DNA from: Beijerinckiaceae bacterium
GTDB lineage: Bacteria; Pseudomonadota; Alphaproteobacteria; Rhizobiales; Beijerinckiaceae
Length of the DNA stretch: 64,000 nt
Assembly (NCBI GenBank): GCA_027532775.1
Contig: JAPZTO010000002.1
Location: 558,001-622,000, forward strand
Direction of reading: 5' to 3'
The translations under genes and the position numbers were made by a program. Below, one piece after another: positions 27,384-36,158 of the stretch. Positions within the stretch are counted from its first letter, which is position 1. Each line of letters begins with the position of its first letter. The notes beneath the pieces are model-generated. The model saw only the letters and a list, made by a program, of their open reading frames with translations. It was not told the DNA's origin and ran no database searches.

Positions 27384-28692
27384 GGATGATTTTGCCTTTG
27401 CCAACGATATCCGGGCAGCCGTCGATCTCCGGACGCCACGCACGTTTATCCTGCTCGTCCGGGTTACCGCGGCGCTGATCCTTTCGTCCGTGATCTGGGC
27501 GTCGCTGGCCGTGCTCGATGAAGTCACCCGCGGCGAAGGGCGCGTTATCCCGTCCCGACAGGTCCAGGTCGTCCAGCCTCTCGAGGGCGGACTGGTGGAG
27601 AATATCCATGTCGTCGAAGGGGCCATCGTTCAGAAGGGCGATGTGCTCATGCGCATCGACGACACGAATTTCGCCGCCCAGCTGGGCGAGATCCGGGAAA
27701 GGCGCCTCGCATTGGCAAGCCGCGTCGCACGGCTGGCGGCTGAGTCAACCGGCCAGAGCCAGATCGACTTCCCGCCCCCGCTCCTGAAGGAGGCAGTCCG
27801 GGCAACGGAGGCGGAGAGGCTCGTCTTCGAGGCGCGGCAGCGGAAGCTGATCCAGGATATCGAGGTGATTGTGCAGCAGGTCGGGCAGAGGCGCGCCGAA
27901 CTGGGCGAGTTGCAGGCGCAGGAAAGGCGTCTTGCGCAGGCTGTCGACCTCGTTTCGAAGGAGACCGCGATTACCCGCCGGCTGTTCCAGCAGCGCGTCG
28001 TGCCGGAGATCGAGATGCTGCGCCTCGATCGCCAGGCCGCGGAAATGCAGGGCCAGCTTGATGTGGTCAGGGCATCGCTTGCCAAGGCCGAGGTTGCCAT
28101 TCTCGAGGCGGAGGCGCGGCGCGACAGCGTGACCTCGACCTTCCGCGCTGCATCGGAGGAAGAGCTTGCCAAGGTCCAGGCCGATCTTGCAGTCGTCGAG
28201 GAAACCATCCGGGCCGCACAGGATCGCGTCCGGCGAACCGATCTCCGGGCGCCTGTCCACGGGATCGTCAACAAGATCAGCGTCACCACGATCGGGGCTG
28301 TGGTCCAGCCCGGGCAGGCCGTGATGGATATCGTTCCGCTGGAGGATAACCTGCTGGTTGAGGCCAATATCCGGCCGGCCGATATTGCATTCATCCGCCC
28401 GGGGCAGGATGCTGTCGTGAAGATCTCCGCCTATGACCCGACTGTCTATGGTTCACTGCAGGGCAAGGTCGAGCGGATCAGCGCCAATACAATCACAAAC
28501 GATCAGAAGGAGGTGTTCTATCGCGTCGTGATCCGGACCGTACGGAGCCATCTTGGCGCCGATGCGGCGCAGCTGCCCATCATTCCCGGCATGGTCGGCA
28601 GCGTCGAGATCCTGACCGGGCGCAAATCGGTCCTCGATTATGTGCTCCGGCCTATCCGCAAGGTCTTTGATGAGGCTTTGCGCGAGCGCTAA
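27376..28692 (+). CDS. Type I secretion membrane fusion protein (HlyD/LapC-like)
   Basis: 438-residue periplasmic adaptor. It has a short cytoplasmic N-terminus, one membrane helix (about residues 25-45), the lipoyl-type half-motif VQPLEGGLVENIHVVEG, a long coiled-coil hairpin rich in Arg/Glu/Ala, and the closing half DLRAPVHGIVNKI, then GMVGSVEILTGRKSVLDYVLRPI, standard for HlyD of RTX systems. ATG 27376 overlaps the ABC gene end by 8 bp, indicating coupled translation. Confidence 0.92.
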   Translation: MHKDDFAFANDIRAAVDLRTPRTFILLVRVTAALILSSVIWASLAVLDEVTRGEGRVIPSRQVQVVQPLEGGLVENIHVVEGAIVQKGDVLMRIDDTNFAAQLGEIRERRLALASRVARLAAESTGQSQIDFPPPLLKEAVRATEAERLVFEARQRKLIQDIEVIVQQVGQRRAELGELQAQERRLAQAVDLVSKETAITRRLFQQRVVPEIEMLRLDRQAAEMQGQLDVVRASLAKAEVAILEAEARRDSVTSTFRAASEEELAKVQADLAVVEETIRAAQDRVRRTDLRAPVHGIVNKISVTTIGAVVQPGQAVMDIVPLEDNLLVEANIRPADIAFIRPGQDAVVKISAYDPTVYGSLQGKVERISANTITNDQKEVFYRVVIRTVRSHLGADAAQLPIIPGMVGSVEILTGRKSVLDYVLRPIRKVFDEALRER

Positions 28693-28881
28693 TTGATAAA
28701 AATCGATCGAATCTTTTGGCCGGCGCGAAAGCACGCCACCAGTTTGGCCCTTACCCGAGGCGGGATTTAACCAAAAACCGACACAGGCCACGCATCCTCA
28801 AGGGGCGCAGGGTTGAAGACCTGAACAATCAGGCAGGACCTCCGGGTTCTCTCCCCTTCGCCAACAGGTGTGGGGTTGCTG

Positions 28882-29856
28882 ATGTCGAGTTACGGGTTGC
28901 ACTGGCGCTGGCCCATTGTCAGCTTTGTTGCCGGGTTTTTTCCGGTCCTTGCCCTGCTTTCGCCCGTCATGGCCCAGAATGCCGCCATGGCCCGCCGCCC
29001 GGCTGCCGTGTTGACCGTGGCTCCGAGGCTCGATGACGGACCGAAATTCTTTACAATCCGGCAATTGGTGGACCGTCAGGAAGGCAAGCCGCAGAGGAAT
29101 GAGCGCGAGGCGCAGTCCTGGCCACTTCGTCTGTCGACCCTGGACCCGGACAATCCCGCAGCCAAGGCGGGCGAGTCGCCCTATCTGGGCGCGGGCTACC
29201 AGTTGTTTCCCTCCTTCCACACGCAGGTTTCCCTGAACTGGCGCCGGATCCAGACGGACTGGATGCGTGACAGGGCGATTCTTGAACAATGCGAGCGCAA
29301 TCCTGCCCGCTGTCCGCAGGCCGGCAGTGCCTTTCTCTCGATGGTGAGGCAGGCCCGCCCGCTGGACCGGGACGCCCAGATTTCCCTCATCAATGCCCGG
29401 GTCAACGCGTCGGTCCGATACCAGAGCGATGTAGCACGGCATTCCGAAGCAGATGTCTGGTCGAGCCCGCTCAGGACGCTGGCGCAGGCTGGCGATTGCG
29501 AAGATTATGCCATCGCGAAATTCTACCTGCTCAAGGAACTCGGCATTGCCGAGGAGGACATGCGGATTGTCCTGCTGCGCGACCATAAGGCGCGCGACGA
29601 CCACGCCGTCCTTGCCGTACGGGGCCGGTTTGCCTGGCATTTGCTCGACAATCGCTACGATACGTTGGACAGCGATGCGAACACGCCGCATTATCGCCCG
29701 GTCATCGCGTTGAACAGCTTCCGTCAGGACCTGTTTGCGGCCCCGTTTGTCCAGGCCGACGATTCCGAAGCACCGACCAGCGCCCGTTTCCGGCCAGCCC
29801 ATGCGCCCGGCCCAGAGGCATTGATGTCGGAACTTTCGCTCCGCGGCACACGCTGA
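28882..29856 (+). CDS. Transglutaminase-like cysteine protease (BTLCP, LapG-like)
   Basis: 324-residue exported protein with an N-terminal hydrophobic signal (about residues 10-31, ...LLSPVMAQ). The catalytic triad of the bacterial transglutaminase-like cysteine proteinase family is visible: C206 in QAGDCEDYAIAK, H241 in RDDHAVLAV, D256 in HLLDNRYD. In Pseudomonas, LapG cleaves the large adhesin LapA in the periplasm under control of the c-di-GMP receptor LapD. Position downstream of a LapEBC-like secretion system supports this role, but neither a LapA nor a LapD homologue is in the window. ATG 28882 has GTGGGG upstream; GTG 28870 is an alternative. Confidence 0.88.
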   Translation: MSSYGLHWRWPIVSFVAGFFPVLALLSPVMAQNAAMARRPAAVLTVAPRLDDGPKFFTIRQLVDRQEGKPQRNEREAQSWPLRLSTLDPDNPAAKAGESPYLGAGYQLFPSFHTQVSLNWRRIQTDWMRDRAILEQCERNPARCPQAGSAFLSMVRQARPLDRDAQISLINARVNASVRYQSDVARHSEADVWSSPLRTLAQAGDCEDYAIAKFYLLKELGIAEEDMRIVLLRDHKARDDHAVLAVRGRFAWHLLDNRYDTLDSDANTPHYRPVIALNSFRQDLFAAPFVQADDSEAPTSARFRPAHAPGPEALMSELSLRGTR

Positions 29857-29895
29857 GATTTGCAGCACGAGACGGGTGCCCTCTCCGGGCCCCGC

Positions 29896-31380
29896 TCAGC
29901 CAGTCCGAAGCGGTGGCAGGGCAGTGGCAAGGTTATCCGCCGTCAACCCCGGCCCGAGATGGCGCCCGGCTTCGGCATGCCGGTAAACCCCTGCCGCAGC
30001 TGCCTCGAATGGCGGGAGGCCGGCGCCCAGATGCGCGGCGATGATGCCGGCCAGAACGTCGCCCGAACCGGCAGTCGCAAGCTCGGCACCGCCGGTGATG
30101 TTGATCGCCGCGCGCCCATCTGGTGCCGCAATCACGGTATCCGGCCCTTTGTGCACGATGACGCATCCGCTCATGATCGCCGCAGCGCGCGTGATCTCGA
30201 CCTTCGAGCCAGCGACATCCTGCCCGAAAAGGCGGATGAACTCCCCCGCATGCGGTGTCAGGACGGCCCCGGCCCGGCTCCGGCCAGCCAGCCATTCGGG
30301 CTGGTTCCCCAGGGCAGTTATCGCATCTGCGTCAATCACGGCCGGCAGGCCTGCTTCGAGCAGGACAGCCAGCTTGCGCCTTGTCTCCGGCCCGATGCCG
30401 GCGGCAGGACCGATCAGCGCGGCTGAAAACCGGGAGTTCTTCATAAGGGTCCGGAGACCGCTATCCTCGCCCTCCCCCTGCTCGATCTCTGCCAGCATGA
30501 TGGCCGAGAGATGGGCGGCATGGACGCGCAAGGCCGCCGCCTCGCCGGCCAAGGTTACGAGACCAGCACCGGCATGGAGCGCGGCAAAAGCGGAAAGACG
30601 CGCCGCACCGGTGCGGAATTCCGGGCCGCTGATCGCCAGCACATGCCCCTTGCGGAACTTGTGGACGTCCGGCCCGGGATCCTGCACAGCGGCACGCCAG
30701 AGCCATGGCCCATTGAGCCAAAGCGGCGGATCCGCTGGATTGATCGGTAAATCGCTGGCATCGAGGCCGATCCGGGAGAGGATCAGCGCTCCGCAGAGTT
30801 GGCGTCCCGGCTGCAGCCAATGCCCGGGTTTGGTGCGGAAAAAGGTGACCGTGCGGTCAGCCGGCAGGACGGGCCCCGTCGCCTTCCCGGTATCGCCGGA
30901 AAGGCCACTCGGCACATCGACAGCCACGACGAAGGCACCGGATGTCGATGTGCGGGTGATGGCTGCGGCAGCCTCTCCCTCAATGGCACGCGACAGGCCG
31001 GCGCCGTAGAGCGCATCGATCACGATCATTCCGCGATGCGGCTGGAACTCCGCCAGGGAACGGACGGGGCATCCAGCGCGTGCCGCCATCTCGGCAGCAG
31101 GCGAGCCCGGCTTCGGCGGCTGATAAGCAAAGACGGTGACATCTAGCCCCTCGGCCGCGAGATGCCGGGCCGCCACATAGCCATCGCCGCCATTGTTGCC
31201 AGGCCCGCACAGTATGGCCACCGGTGCACGGAAGGGCACGGCATCAGCCACGGCGCGACCGGCCCTCTCCATGAGATCCAGAACCGGCACGCCCCGGCGC
31301 ACGGCATTGGCATCCGCAAGGGCCATTGCGGCATTCGAGAGCAGATCGGGCGGGAAGAGCCGCAGGTCCCGCAGTGCCAT
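29896..31380 (-). CDS. nnr: Bifunctional NAD(P)H-hydrate epimerase / ADP-dependent NAD(P)H-hydrate dehydratase
   Basis: 494-residue repair enzyme for hydrated NAD(P)H. The N-terminal YjeF_N epimerase domain (about 1-215) has PVAILCGPGNNGGDGYVAAR; the C-terminal YjeF_C kinase-like dehydratase domain (about 230-490) has VLTPHAGEFIRLFG and GGAELATAGSGDVLAGIIA. Fusion of both in one chain is the common bacterial form. It starts one base after the stop of the TetR gene, so it is in that operon, an unexpected partner for an exporter regulator. Confidence 0.94.
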   Translation of the reverse strand: MALRDLRLFPPDLLSNAAMALADANAVRRGVPVLDLMERAGRAVADAVPFRAPVAILCGPGNNGGDGYVAARHLAAEGLDVTVFAYQPPKPGSPAAEMAARAGCPVRSLAEFQPHRGMIVIDALYGAGLSRAIEGEAAAAITRTSTSGAFVVAVDVPSGLSGDTGKATGPVLPADRTVTFFRTKPGHWLQPGRQLCGALILSRIGLDASDLPINPADPPLWLNGPWLWRAAVQDPGPDVHKFRKGHVLAISGPEFRTGAARLSAFAALHAGAGLVTLAGEAAALRVHAAHLSAIMLAEIEQGEGEDSGLRTLMKNSRFSAALIGPAAGIGPETRRKLAVLLEAGLPAVIDADAITALGNQPEWLAGRSRAGAVLTPHAGEFIRLFGQDVAGSKVEITRAAAIMSGCVIVHKGPDTVIAAPDGRAAINITGGAELATAGSGDVLAGIIAAHLGAGLPPFEAAAAGVYRHAEAGRHLGPGLTADNLATALPPLRTG

Positions 31381-31381
31381 C

Positions 31382-32047
31382 TCAGCGCCCTGCCTCGGGA
31401 ACCAGCAGCCCCTCGGTGATCAGATCGAGATGCGCGGCCAGAAACCGTTCCGGCGGGATCGGCGCCTCATGCATGAACGTCATCTGCCAGATGGCGCTCA
31501 TAATGGCGGGGGCCATGATCACAAGAGGCAGGTCTGCGGCTGCCCCTTCGCGGATTTCGCCCCGCGCCCGGCCGCGCGCGACGATCCGTTCAAGCAATTC
31601 CCGGCCGCGAAGCACGGTCTCGCGGTAATAGAGGGCCGTCAACCCCGGGAAAGTGCTGCCCTCGCCGATCATGATCCGCAGGATCGTGTGCAGGTCGCTC
31701 TGGACAAGACGCTCATGTAGGACCGGAATCACGAGCCGCAGCAACTCGCGCGTCGGACCGGGAAAGCCATCGACGAACCCTGCAACCTCGTCGATGGCGG
31801 GCCCCACCCTTTCGCGGACAGCTGCCATGAACAGCGCTTCCTTGTCCTCGAAATAGAGATAGATCGTGCCCTTCGCGATCCCGGCACGACGGGCGACATC
31901 CTCGAGCCGCGTCCCGGCAAAGCCGCGCAAGGCGAATTCCTGCATGCCCGCCGCGATGATCTCGGCGGGCCGTGCTTCCTTCCGCCGCCGCCGGCGCGGG
32001 GCTTCCGCGTGCTCGGCATTCGACTCGGTAACTGACTTTTTGGTCAT
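31382..32047 (-). CDS. TetR family transcriptional regulator
   Basis: 221-residue repressor. The N-terminal HTH reads IIAAGMQEFALRGFAGTRLE, then VARRAGIAKGTIYLYFEDKEALF, which is standard TetR; the C-terminal ligand domain is not specific. ATG 32047 is preferred over ATG 32059, which sits one base from the GGAGA ribosome-binding site. It is divergent from the DevBCA-type exporter, and two dyads TGAC-N6-GTCA flank the shared promoter region, one overlapping this gene's start. It probably represses the exporter and itself. Confidence 0.92.
   Translation of the reverse strand: MTKKSVTESNAEHAEAPRRRRRKEARPAEIIAAGMQEFALRGFAGTRLEDVARRAGIAKGTIYLYFEDKEALFMAAVRERVGPAIDEVAGFVDGFPGPTRELLRLVIPVLHERLVQSDLHTILRIMIGEGSTFPGLTALYYRETVLRGRELLERIVARGRARGEIREGAAADLPLVIMAPAIMSAIWQMTFMHEAPIPPERFLAAHLDLITEGLLVPEAGR
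32032..32047. promoter_or_regulatory. TetR operator-like dyad 1 (overlaps the tetR start)
   Basis: CTGACTTTTTGGTCAT contains TGAC-N6-GTCA, the same core as the dyad at 32081-32096. It covers the first codons of the TetR gene, an autoregulatory position. Confidence 0.55.
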
Positions 32048-32080
32048 TAAGTCTTGCATTCTCCGCCGGACCGTCTACAA

Positions 32081-32096
32081 CTGACTTTGTAGTCAG
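32081..32096. promoter_or_regulatory. TetR operator-like dyad 2 in the tetR/exporter intergenic region
   Basis: CTGACTTTGTAGTCAG is a perfect 6-bp inverted repeat (CTGACT/AGTCAG) with a 4-bp spacer, 28 bp before the exporter start codon. It shares 12 of 16 bases with dyad 1, 49 bp away, which fits two sites bound by the same repressor. Confidence 0.65.
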
Positions 32097-32124
32097 CAAC
32101 AACCGAAACACCAAGGATTATCGC

Positions 32125-33357
32125 ATGGCTTCGCGCGAGGACCCTGCCGATACCGCCAGGCTGCCGACCGGCCTGCCTTTGGTGGTTGTCGAACGCCAGC
32201 TGCCGGCTCCGGTCCGGACAAGCCGTTTGCGACCTATGCTGCGGGCCCTGCCTGCCGTACCGCTGGTCATGGCCCTGCTCATGACGGGCGGTGTGATCGG
32301 CCTCTATTTCCAGCCACCCGGCGTCCGGAAAGTCATGTCGTGGCTGCAGCTCGCGCCAGGTGGCGGCACATCGAACCCGATTGCCGTGCCCGCGCCCGGC
32401 CAGACGGTCGACGCAGCGAAGGCCTTGCCGCGCGCGGTGATCGGGCTGGGCAAGCTCCTGCCGGAAGGAGAGGTTGTCACGGTGGCTCCGCCTTACGGCG
32501 CCGGCGATGCGCGGATCAGCCGGATCCTCGTCAGCGAGGGCGAAAAGGTTGCTGCCGGTACGCTGCTCGGGGTGCTGGACAACGAAAGGCAGCTTCTTTC
32601 GGCGCTGGAGACGGCAAAGGCAAGCCTCGCCTCGAAGGAGGCCGTTCTCGCGCAGGTACGCAATGCCACGGCCGCCGGCCGCGCCGAGACGCAGGCAGCC
32701 CTCGCCCGCGCCGAAGCGGTGGCTCAGAATGCCGTCCGCGAATTCGAACGGGTCGAGGAGCTGAAACGGCGGGGCTTTGCCTCGGACCAGAGCCATGACC
32801 AGCGCCGGAGCCAGATGGAGGAAGCCCAGCGGGATGTCGAGCGGAACCGCGCCTCGCTCACCCGCTATGGCGAAGGTGAGCTCGACCGGCAGCCGGATAT
32901 CGTGGTTGCGGCGCGGAATGTCGATCTTGCAAAGGCGGATCTCGAGCGCGCGGCAGCCGACCTCGAGCGCGCCTATATCCGGGCACCGCTGGCCGCGACC
33001 GTGCTTTCGATCACAGCAAGGCCGGGCGAGAAGCCGGGAACCGGCGGTATCCTCAATCTCGGCGATATCGACCACATGAAGGCGGAGATCGAAATCTACC
33101 AGACTGAGATCTCCCGGGTTGCGCTCGATGCGCGGGTCGAGATCCAGGCCGAGGCGCTGCCGGAAGCCCTGCAGGGCCGGGTTGTGCGGATCGGGCTGGA
33201 GGTCGGGCGGCAGACGATCACGGACCCCTCACCGGCCGCGAACACGGATGCCCGCGTGATCAAGATTACGGTCCGGCTCGACCCGGCCTCGAACGTGATC
33301 GCGCGCGGCTTCACCAACCTGCCGGTGCGTGCGCGCATCCTCCCGTCCGGCTCATGA
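32125..33357 (+). CDS. DevB-like membrane fusion protein of an ABC exporter
   Basis: 410-residue HlyD-family adaptor. One membrane helix (about residues 42-65) is followed by the lipoyl half VTVAPPYGAGDARISRILVSEGEKV, a long Ala/Glu/Arg-rich coiled coil and the closing AYIRAPLAATVLSI, then GEIKPGTGG-like GEKPGTGGILNLGDI. The order MFP, FtsX-type permease, ATPase is that of heterocyst-type DevBCA, which exports glycolipids in cyanobacteria; non-cyanobacterial relatives are common and of unknown cargo. Its end overlaps the permease start by 4 bp. Confidence 0.88.
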   Translation: MASREDPADTARLPTGLPLVVVERQLPAPVRTSRLRPMLRALPAVPLVMALLMTGGVIGLYFQPPGVRKVMSWLQLAPGGGTSNPIAVPAPGQTVDAAKALPRAVIGLGKLLPEGEVVTVAPPYGAGDARISRILVSEGEKVAAGTLLGVLDNERQLLSALETAKASLASKEAVLAQVRNATAAGRAETQAALARAEAVAQNAVREFERVEELKRRGFASDQSHDQRRSQMEEAQRDVERNRASLTRYGEGELDRQPDIVVAARNVDLAKADLERAAADLERAYIRAPLAATVLSITARPGEKPGTGGILNLGDIDHMKAEIEIYQTEISRVALDARVEIQAEALPEALQGRVVRIGLEVGRQTITDPSPAANTDARVIKITVRLDPASNVIARGFTNLPVRARILPSGS

Positions 33358-34529
33358 CAGGGCTGCTCGAAAAGCTGCTCGGTCGGTTACCGATCGGCTG
33401 GCTGCAACTCAGCCACAGCAAGGGGCGCCTTGCGGCCGCCATTGCCGGGGTTGCCTTCGCCAATATCCTGATCCTGATGCAGCTCGGCTTTCTCGGCGCG
33501 CTCGTCGGCAGCATCGCGGTGCCCTATACCCAGTTCGAGGCCGACCTCATCATTTCGTCCTCCGATATGAATACCCTTGCGGATGGATCTCCCCTTCCCC
33601 GGCAGCGAATGTATCAGGCGCTGGCCGTCGAAGGCGTGCGGAGCGCGACGCCGGTCTATCTCGCCAAGCTGGACTGGAAGCGACCGGATGGCTCGGTGCG
33701 GACGCTCGACCTGTTCGGGATCGACCCGGCCACCACGACCTTCCGCAATCCGCGGATTGCCGCCCGCCTGCCTGAACTTGCCCTCTCCGATGTGGCGCTG
33801 ATCGATTCGCGAACCCGCAACGTGCCGCGCGAGATGTTTTCCGCCATCGGCAGGGGCGAACAGTATCGTTTCGAGGCCAAGGGCCGGACGATCTCTGTGG
33901 TGGACACATTCGTCATGGGTGGCGGGTTTTCCGCCGATGGCTACCTCGTCGTCTCGGACCAGACCTTCCTCAAGCTGTTTCCGCAACGCGCACCGGGCGC
34001 GCCCAACTTCATCTTCGTCACGCTGGAGCCGGGCACCGCGCAGGAACAGGTTCTGGCCACCCTGCGTGCCGTCCTGCCGCCGGATGACAGCAAGGTCCGT
34101 CCTGTCAGCGAAGCTGTGGCTGCGGACCAGCGTTTCCAGACAACCCAGCGGCCGGTCGGCATCATTTTCGGCTTCGGTATCGTGATCGGCGTGCTGGTGG
34201 GCATCATCATCGTCTATCAGGTGCTTTCGACCGATGTCGCTGACCACCTCCGGGAATATGCGACCTTCAAGGCCATCGGCTATCCGCAGCGCTTCTTCCT
34301 CGGCATTGTGTTCGAGGAAGCGTTGATCCTCGCGCTGCTCGGCTTCGTGCCGGGCCTGCTGATCGCGCTCGGCCTCTACACGCTGGTCGCCAGCACGACC
34401 GGGCTGCCTCTGGCCATGACGGCAGCGCGCGCCGCTTCGGTCCTGGGTGGCACGCTGGTGATGTGCACGCTCTCCGGCGCCATCGCGACGCGCAAGCTTG
34501 CGCGGGCCAACCCGGCGGACCTGTTCTGA
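33354..34529 (+). CDS. DevC-like ABC exporter permease (FtsX/MacB fold)
   Basis: 391-residue permease: membrane helix near residues 22-45, a long periplasmic domain (about 50-250), then three C-terminal helices with GVLVGIIIVYQVLSTDVADHLREYATFKAIGY, characteristic of DevC. It is coupled upstream to the MFP (4-bp overlap) and downstream to the ATPase (TGATG). Mechanism would follow the MacB type: periplasmic extrusion rather than transport through the membrane domain. Confidence 0.9.
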   Translation: MTGLLEKLLGRLPIGWLQLSHSKGRLAAAIAGVAFANILILMQLGFLGALVGSIAVPYTQFEADLIISSSDMNTLADGSPLPRQRMYQALAVEGVRSATPVYLAKLDWKRPDGSVRTLDLFGIDPATTTFRNPRIAARLPELALSDVALIDSRTRNVPREMFSAIGRGEQYRFEAKGRTISVVDTFVMGGGFSADGYLVVSDQTFLKLFPQRAPGAPNFIFVTLEPGTAQEQVLATLRAVLPPDDSKVRPVSEAVAADQRFQTTQRPVGIIFGFGIVIGVLVGIIIVYQVLSTDVADHLREYATFKAIGYPQRFFLGIVFEEALILALLGFVPGLLIALGLYTLVASTTGLPLAMTAARAASVLGGTLVMCTLSGAIATRKLARANPADLF

Positions 34530-35242
34530 TGGAGAGGGCACTCTTGGACCGCCCCCCGTCAATTGTCGTGCAGGGGCTCGACCATTGGTTCGGCGAGGGC
34601 GAAGCACGAAAACAGGCGTTGTTTGACATTGACCTCGAGATCGAGGCCGGCAGGCTCAACGTGCTGGTCGGCGCATCGGGATCCGGCAAGACAACGCTTC
34701 TGACGCTGATGGGCTGCCTTCGACGCGTACAATCGGGCAGCATCCGGCTGCTGGGCCAGGAACTGGCCGGCGCGGAGGAGGATGTCCTTATTTCCGCCCG
34801 GCGTCGGCTCGGCTTTATCTTCCAGGCGCATAACCTGCACGAAAGCCTCTCCGCGATGCAGAATGTCCGGATGGGGCTTGAGGTGCACGGGCCGGGGCCG
34901 ATGCGGCACTGGCAAGAGGCCTGCCGGCACATCCTGACCCTGCTGGGGCTGCAGGAAAGGCTCGATTACCTTCCGGGCAATCTCTCCGGCGGGCAGAAAC
35001 AACGCGTGGCGATTGCCCGCGCGCTGGTCGGCAACCCGGATATCATCTTCGCCGACGAGCCGACCGCTGCCCTCGACAAGGACAGCGCACTCAACGCCGT
35101 GAACCTGCTCAAGCGGCTGGGCGAGGAACGGGGGACCACGATCGTGATGGTCACCCATGACTCGAAGATCCTCGACCTCGCGGACCGGATCATCACCATT
35201 GACGAAGGCCGGATCGTCAAAGGCGGCAGGATTTCGGGGTGA
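34529..35242 (+). CDS. DevA-like ABC exporter ATP-binding protein
   Basis: 237-residue ATPase: Walker A GASGSGKTT, signature LSGGQKQR, Walker B IIFADEPTAALD, and an H-loop MVTHDSKIL. The start shares a base with the permease stop (TGATG). The frame opens at 34463 but the extra residues are not family-like. It is the third gene of the exporter and convergent with tupA, 48 bp away. Confidence 0.92.
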   Translation: MERALLDRPPSIVVQGLDHWFGEGEARKQALFDIDLEIEAGRLNVLVGASGSGKTTLLTLMGCLRRVQSGSIRLLGQELAGAEEDVLISARRRLGFIFQAHNLHESLSAMQNVRMGLEVHGPGPMRHWQEACRHILTLLGLQERLDYLPGNLSGGQKQRVAIARALVGNPDIIFADEPTAALDKDSALNAVNLLKRLGEERGTTIVMVTHDSKILDLADRIITIDEGRIVKGGRISG

Positions 35243-35290
35243 TCGGCCGGCATTCCCGCCGGACCACCCTGCACCTTGCTGCTCGCAGGC

Positions 35291-36130
35291 TCAGGCGCCC
35301 GGCTGGGTCGCGTTCGGGAAGAAGAGCGAAGCGCCGTTGATCTTGTAGTCGGCGATCACCTTCTGGCCCTCGGAAGAGACGAGCCAGTCGATGAAGGCCT
35401 GCCCGTCCGCCTTCTTCACATGCGGATGCCTGGCGGGGTTGACGAGGATCACGCCATATTGGTTGAAGAGGCGTCGGTCACCCTCGACCACGATCTCGAG
35501 ATGGCCGCGGTTCCTGAAATTGAGCCAGCTTGCACGGTCGGAGAGCACATAGCCGTTCTGCGCCGAAGCCATGTTGAGCGCGGCGCCCATGCCCTGCCCG
35601 ATCTCGCGGTACCACGGGCCCTTTACCTGCTCGATCTCGATCCCGGCCGCCTTCCAGAGGCTCAGCTCGGCCGTATGCGTGCCGGATTTGTCGCCGCGCG
35701 AGATGAAAAGCGAGCCTTTCGCCTGCACAGCCTTCAGCGCGGCGACAATCTCCTTCGCGCCCTTGATGCCGGCGGGATCCGCTTTCGGGCCGATCAGCAC
35801 GAAATCATTGTACATCACCGGCTTGCGCTCGAGGCCGAAGCCGTCCTCGACGAATTTCAACTCCTGCGCGCGGGCATGGACAAAAACGACATCGGCATCG
35901 CCACGGCGTCCCGTATCGAGCGCCTGCCCGGTGCCCTGGCTGACCACGCGCACATCAATGCCGGTCTTCGCCTTGAAGAGCGGCAAAAGATGCGTGAACA
36001 GGCCGGAATCCGTTGTCGAGGTGGTCGAGGAGACGGTTATGAACCGGTCCGATGCCGGGGCCTGCGCGAAAACCGGGCCCGAGAGGGCGAGTGCGAGGCC
36101 GAGGCCGAGCCCCAATCTTCGGTTGATCAT
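35291..36130 (-). CDS. tupA: Tungstate ABC transporter substrate-binding protein TupA
   Basis: 279-residue periplasmic protein with a signal peptide of about 22 residues (...LSGPVFAQ). The mature N-terminus has VSSTTSTTDSGLFTHLLP, the TTTS anion-binding stretch of TupA, followed by VSQGTGQAL and SRGDKSGTHTAE. This set separates TupA from the molybdate protein ModA. ATG 36130 gives the signal peptide directly; the upstream frame is not coding. It is last of tupBCA, 28 bp after tupC. Confidence 0.92.
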   Translation of the reverse strand: MINRRLGLGLGLALALSGPVFAQAPASDRFITVSSTTSTTDSGLFTHLLPLFKAKTGIDVRVVSQGTGQALDTGRRGDADVVFVHARAQELKFVEDGFGLERKPVMYNDFVLIGPKADPAGIKGAKEIVAALKAVQAKGSLFISRGDKSGTHTAELSLWKAAGIEIEQVKGPWYREIGQGMGAALNMASAQNGYVLSDRASWLNFRNRGHLEIVVEGDRRLFNQYGVILVNPARHPHVKKADGQAFIDWLVSSEGQKVIADYKINGASLFFPNATQPGA

Positions 36131-36158
36131 GGCGTATTCTCCGTTTGGGTGGTGGGGT

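Noticed and set aside
35243-35290. Possible terminator between the DevA-like and tupA genes (CCGGC...GCCGG)
   Set aside because: Only a 5-bp stem with no T tract; not better than chance in GC-rich DNA.
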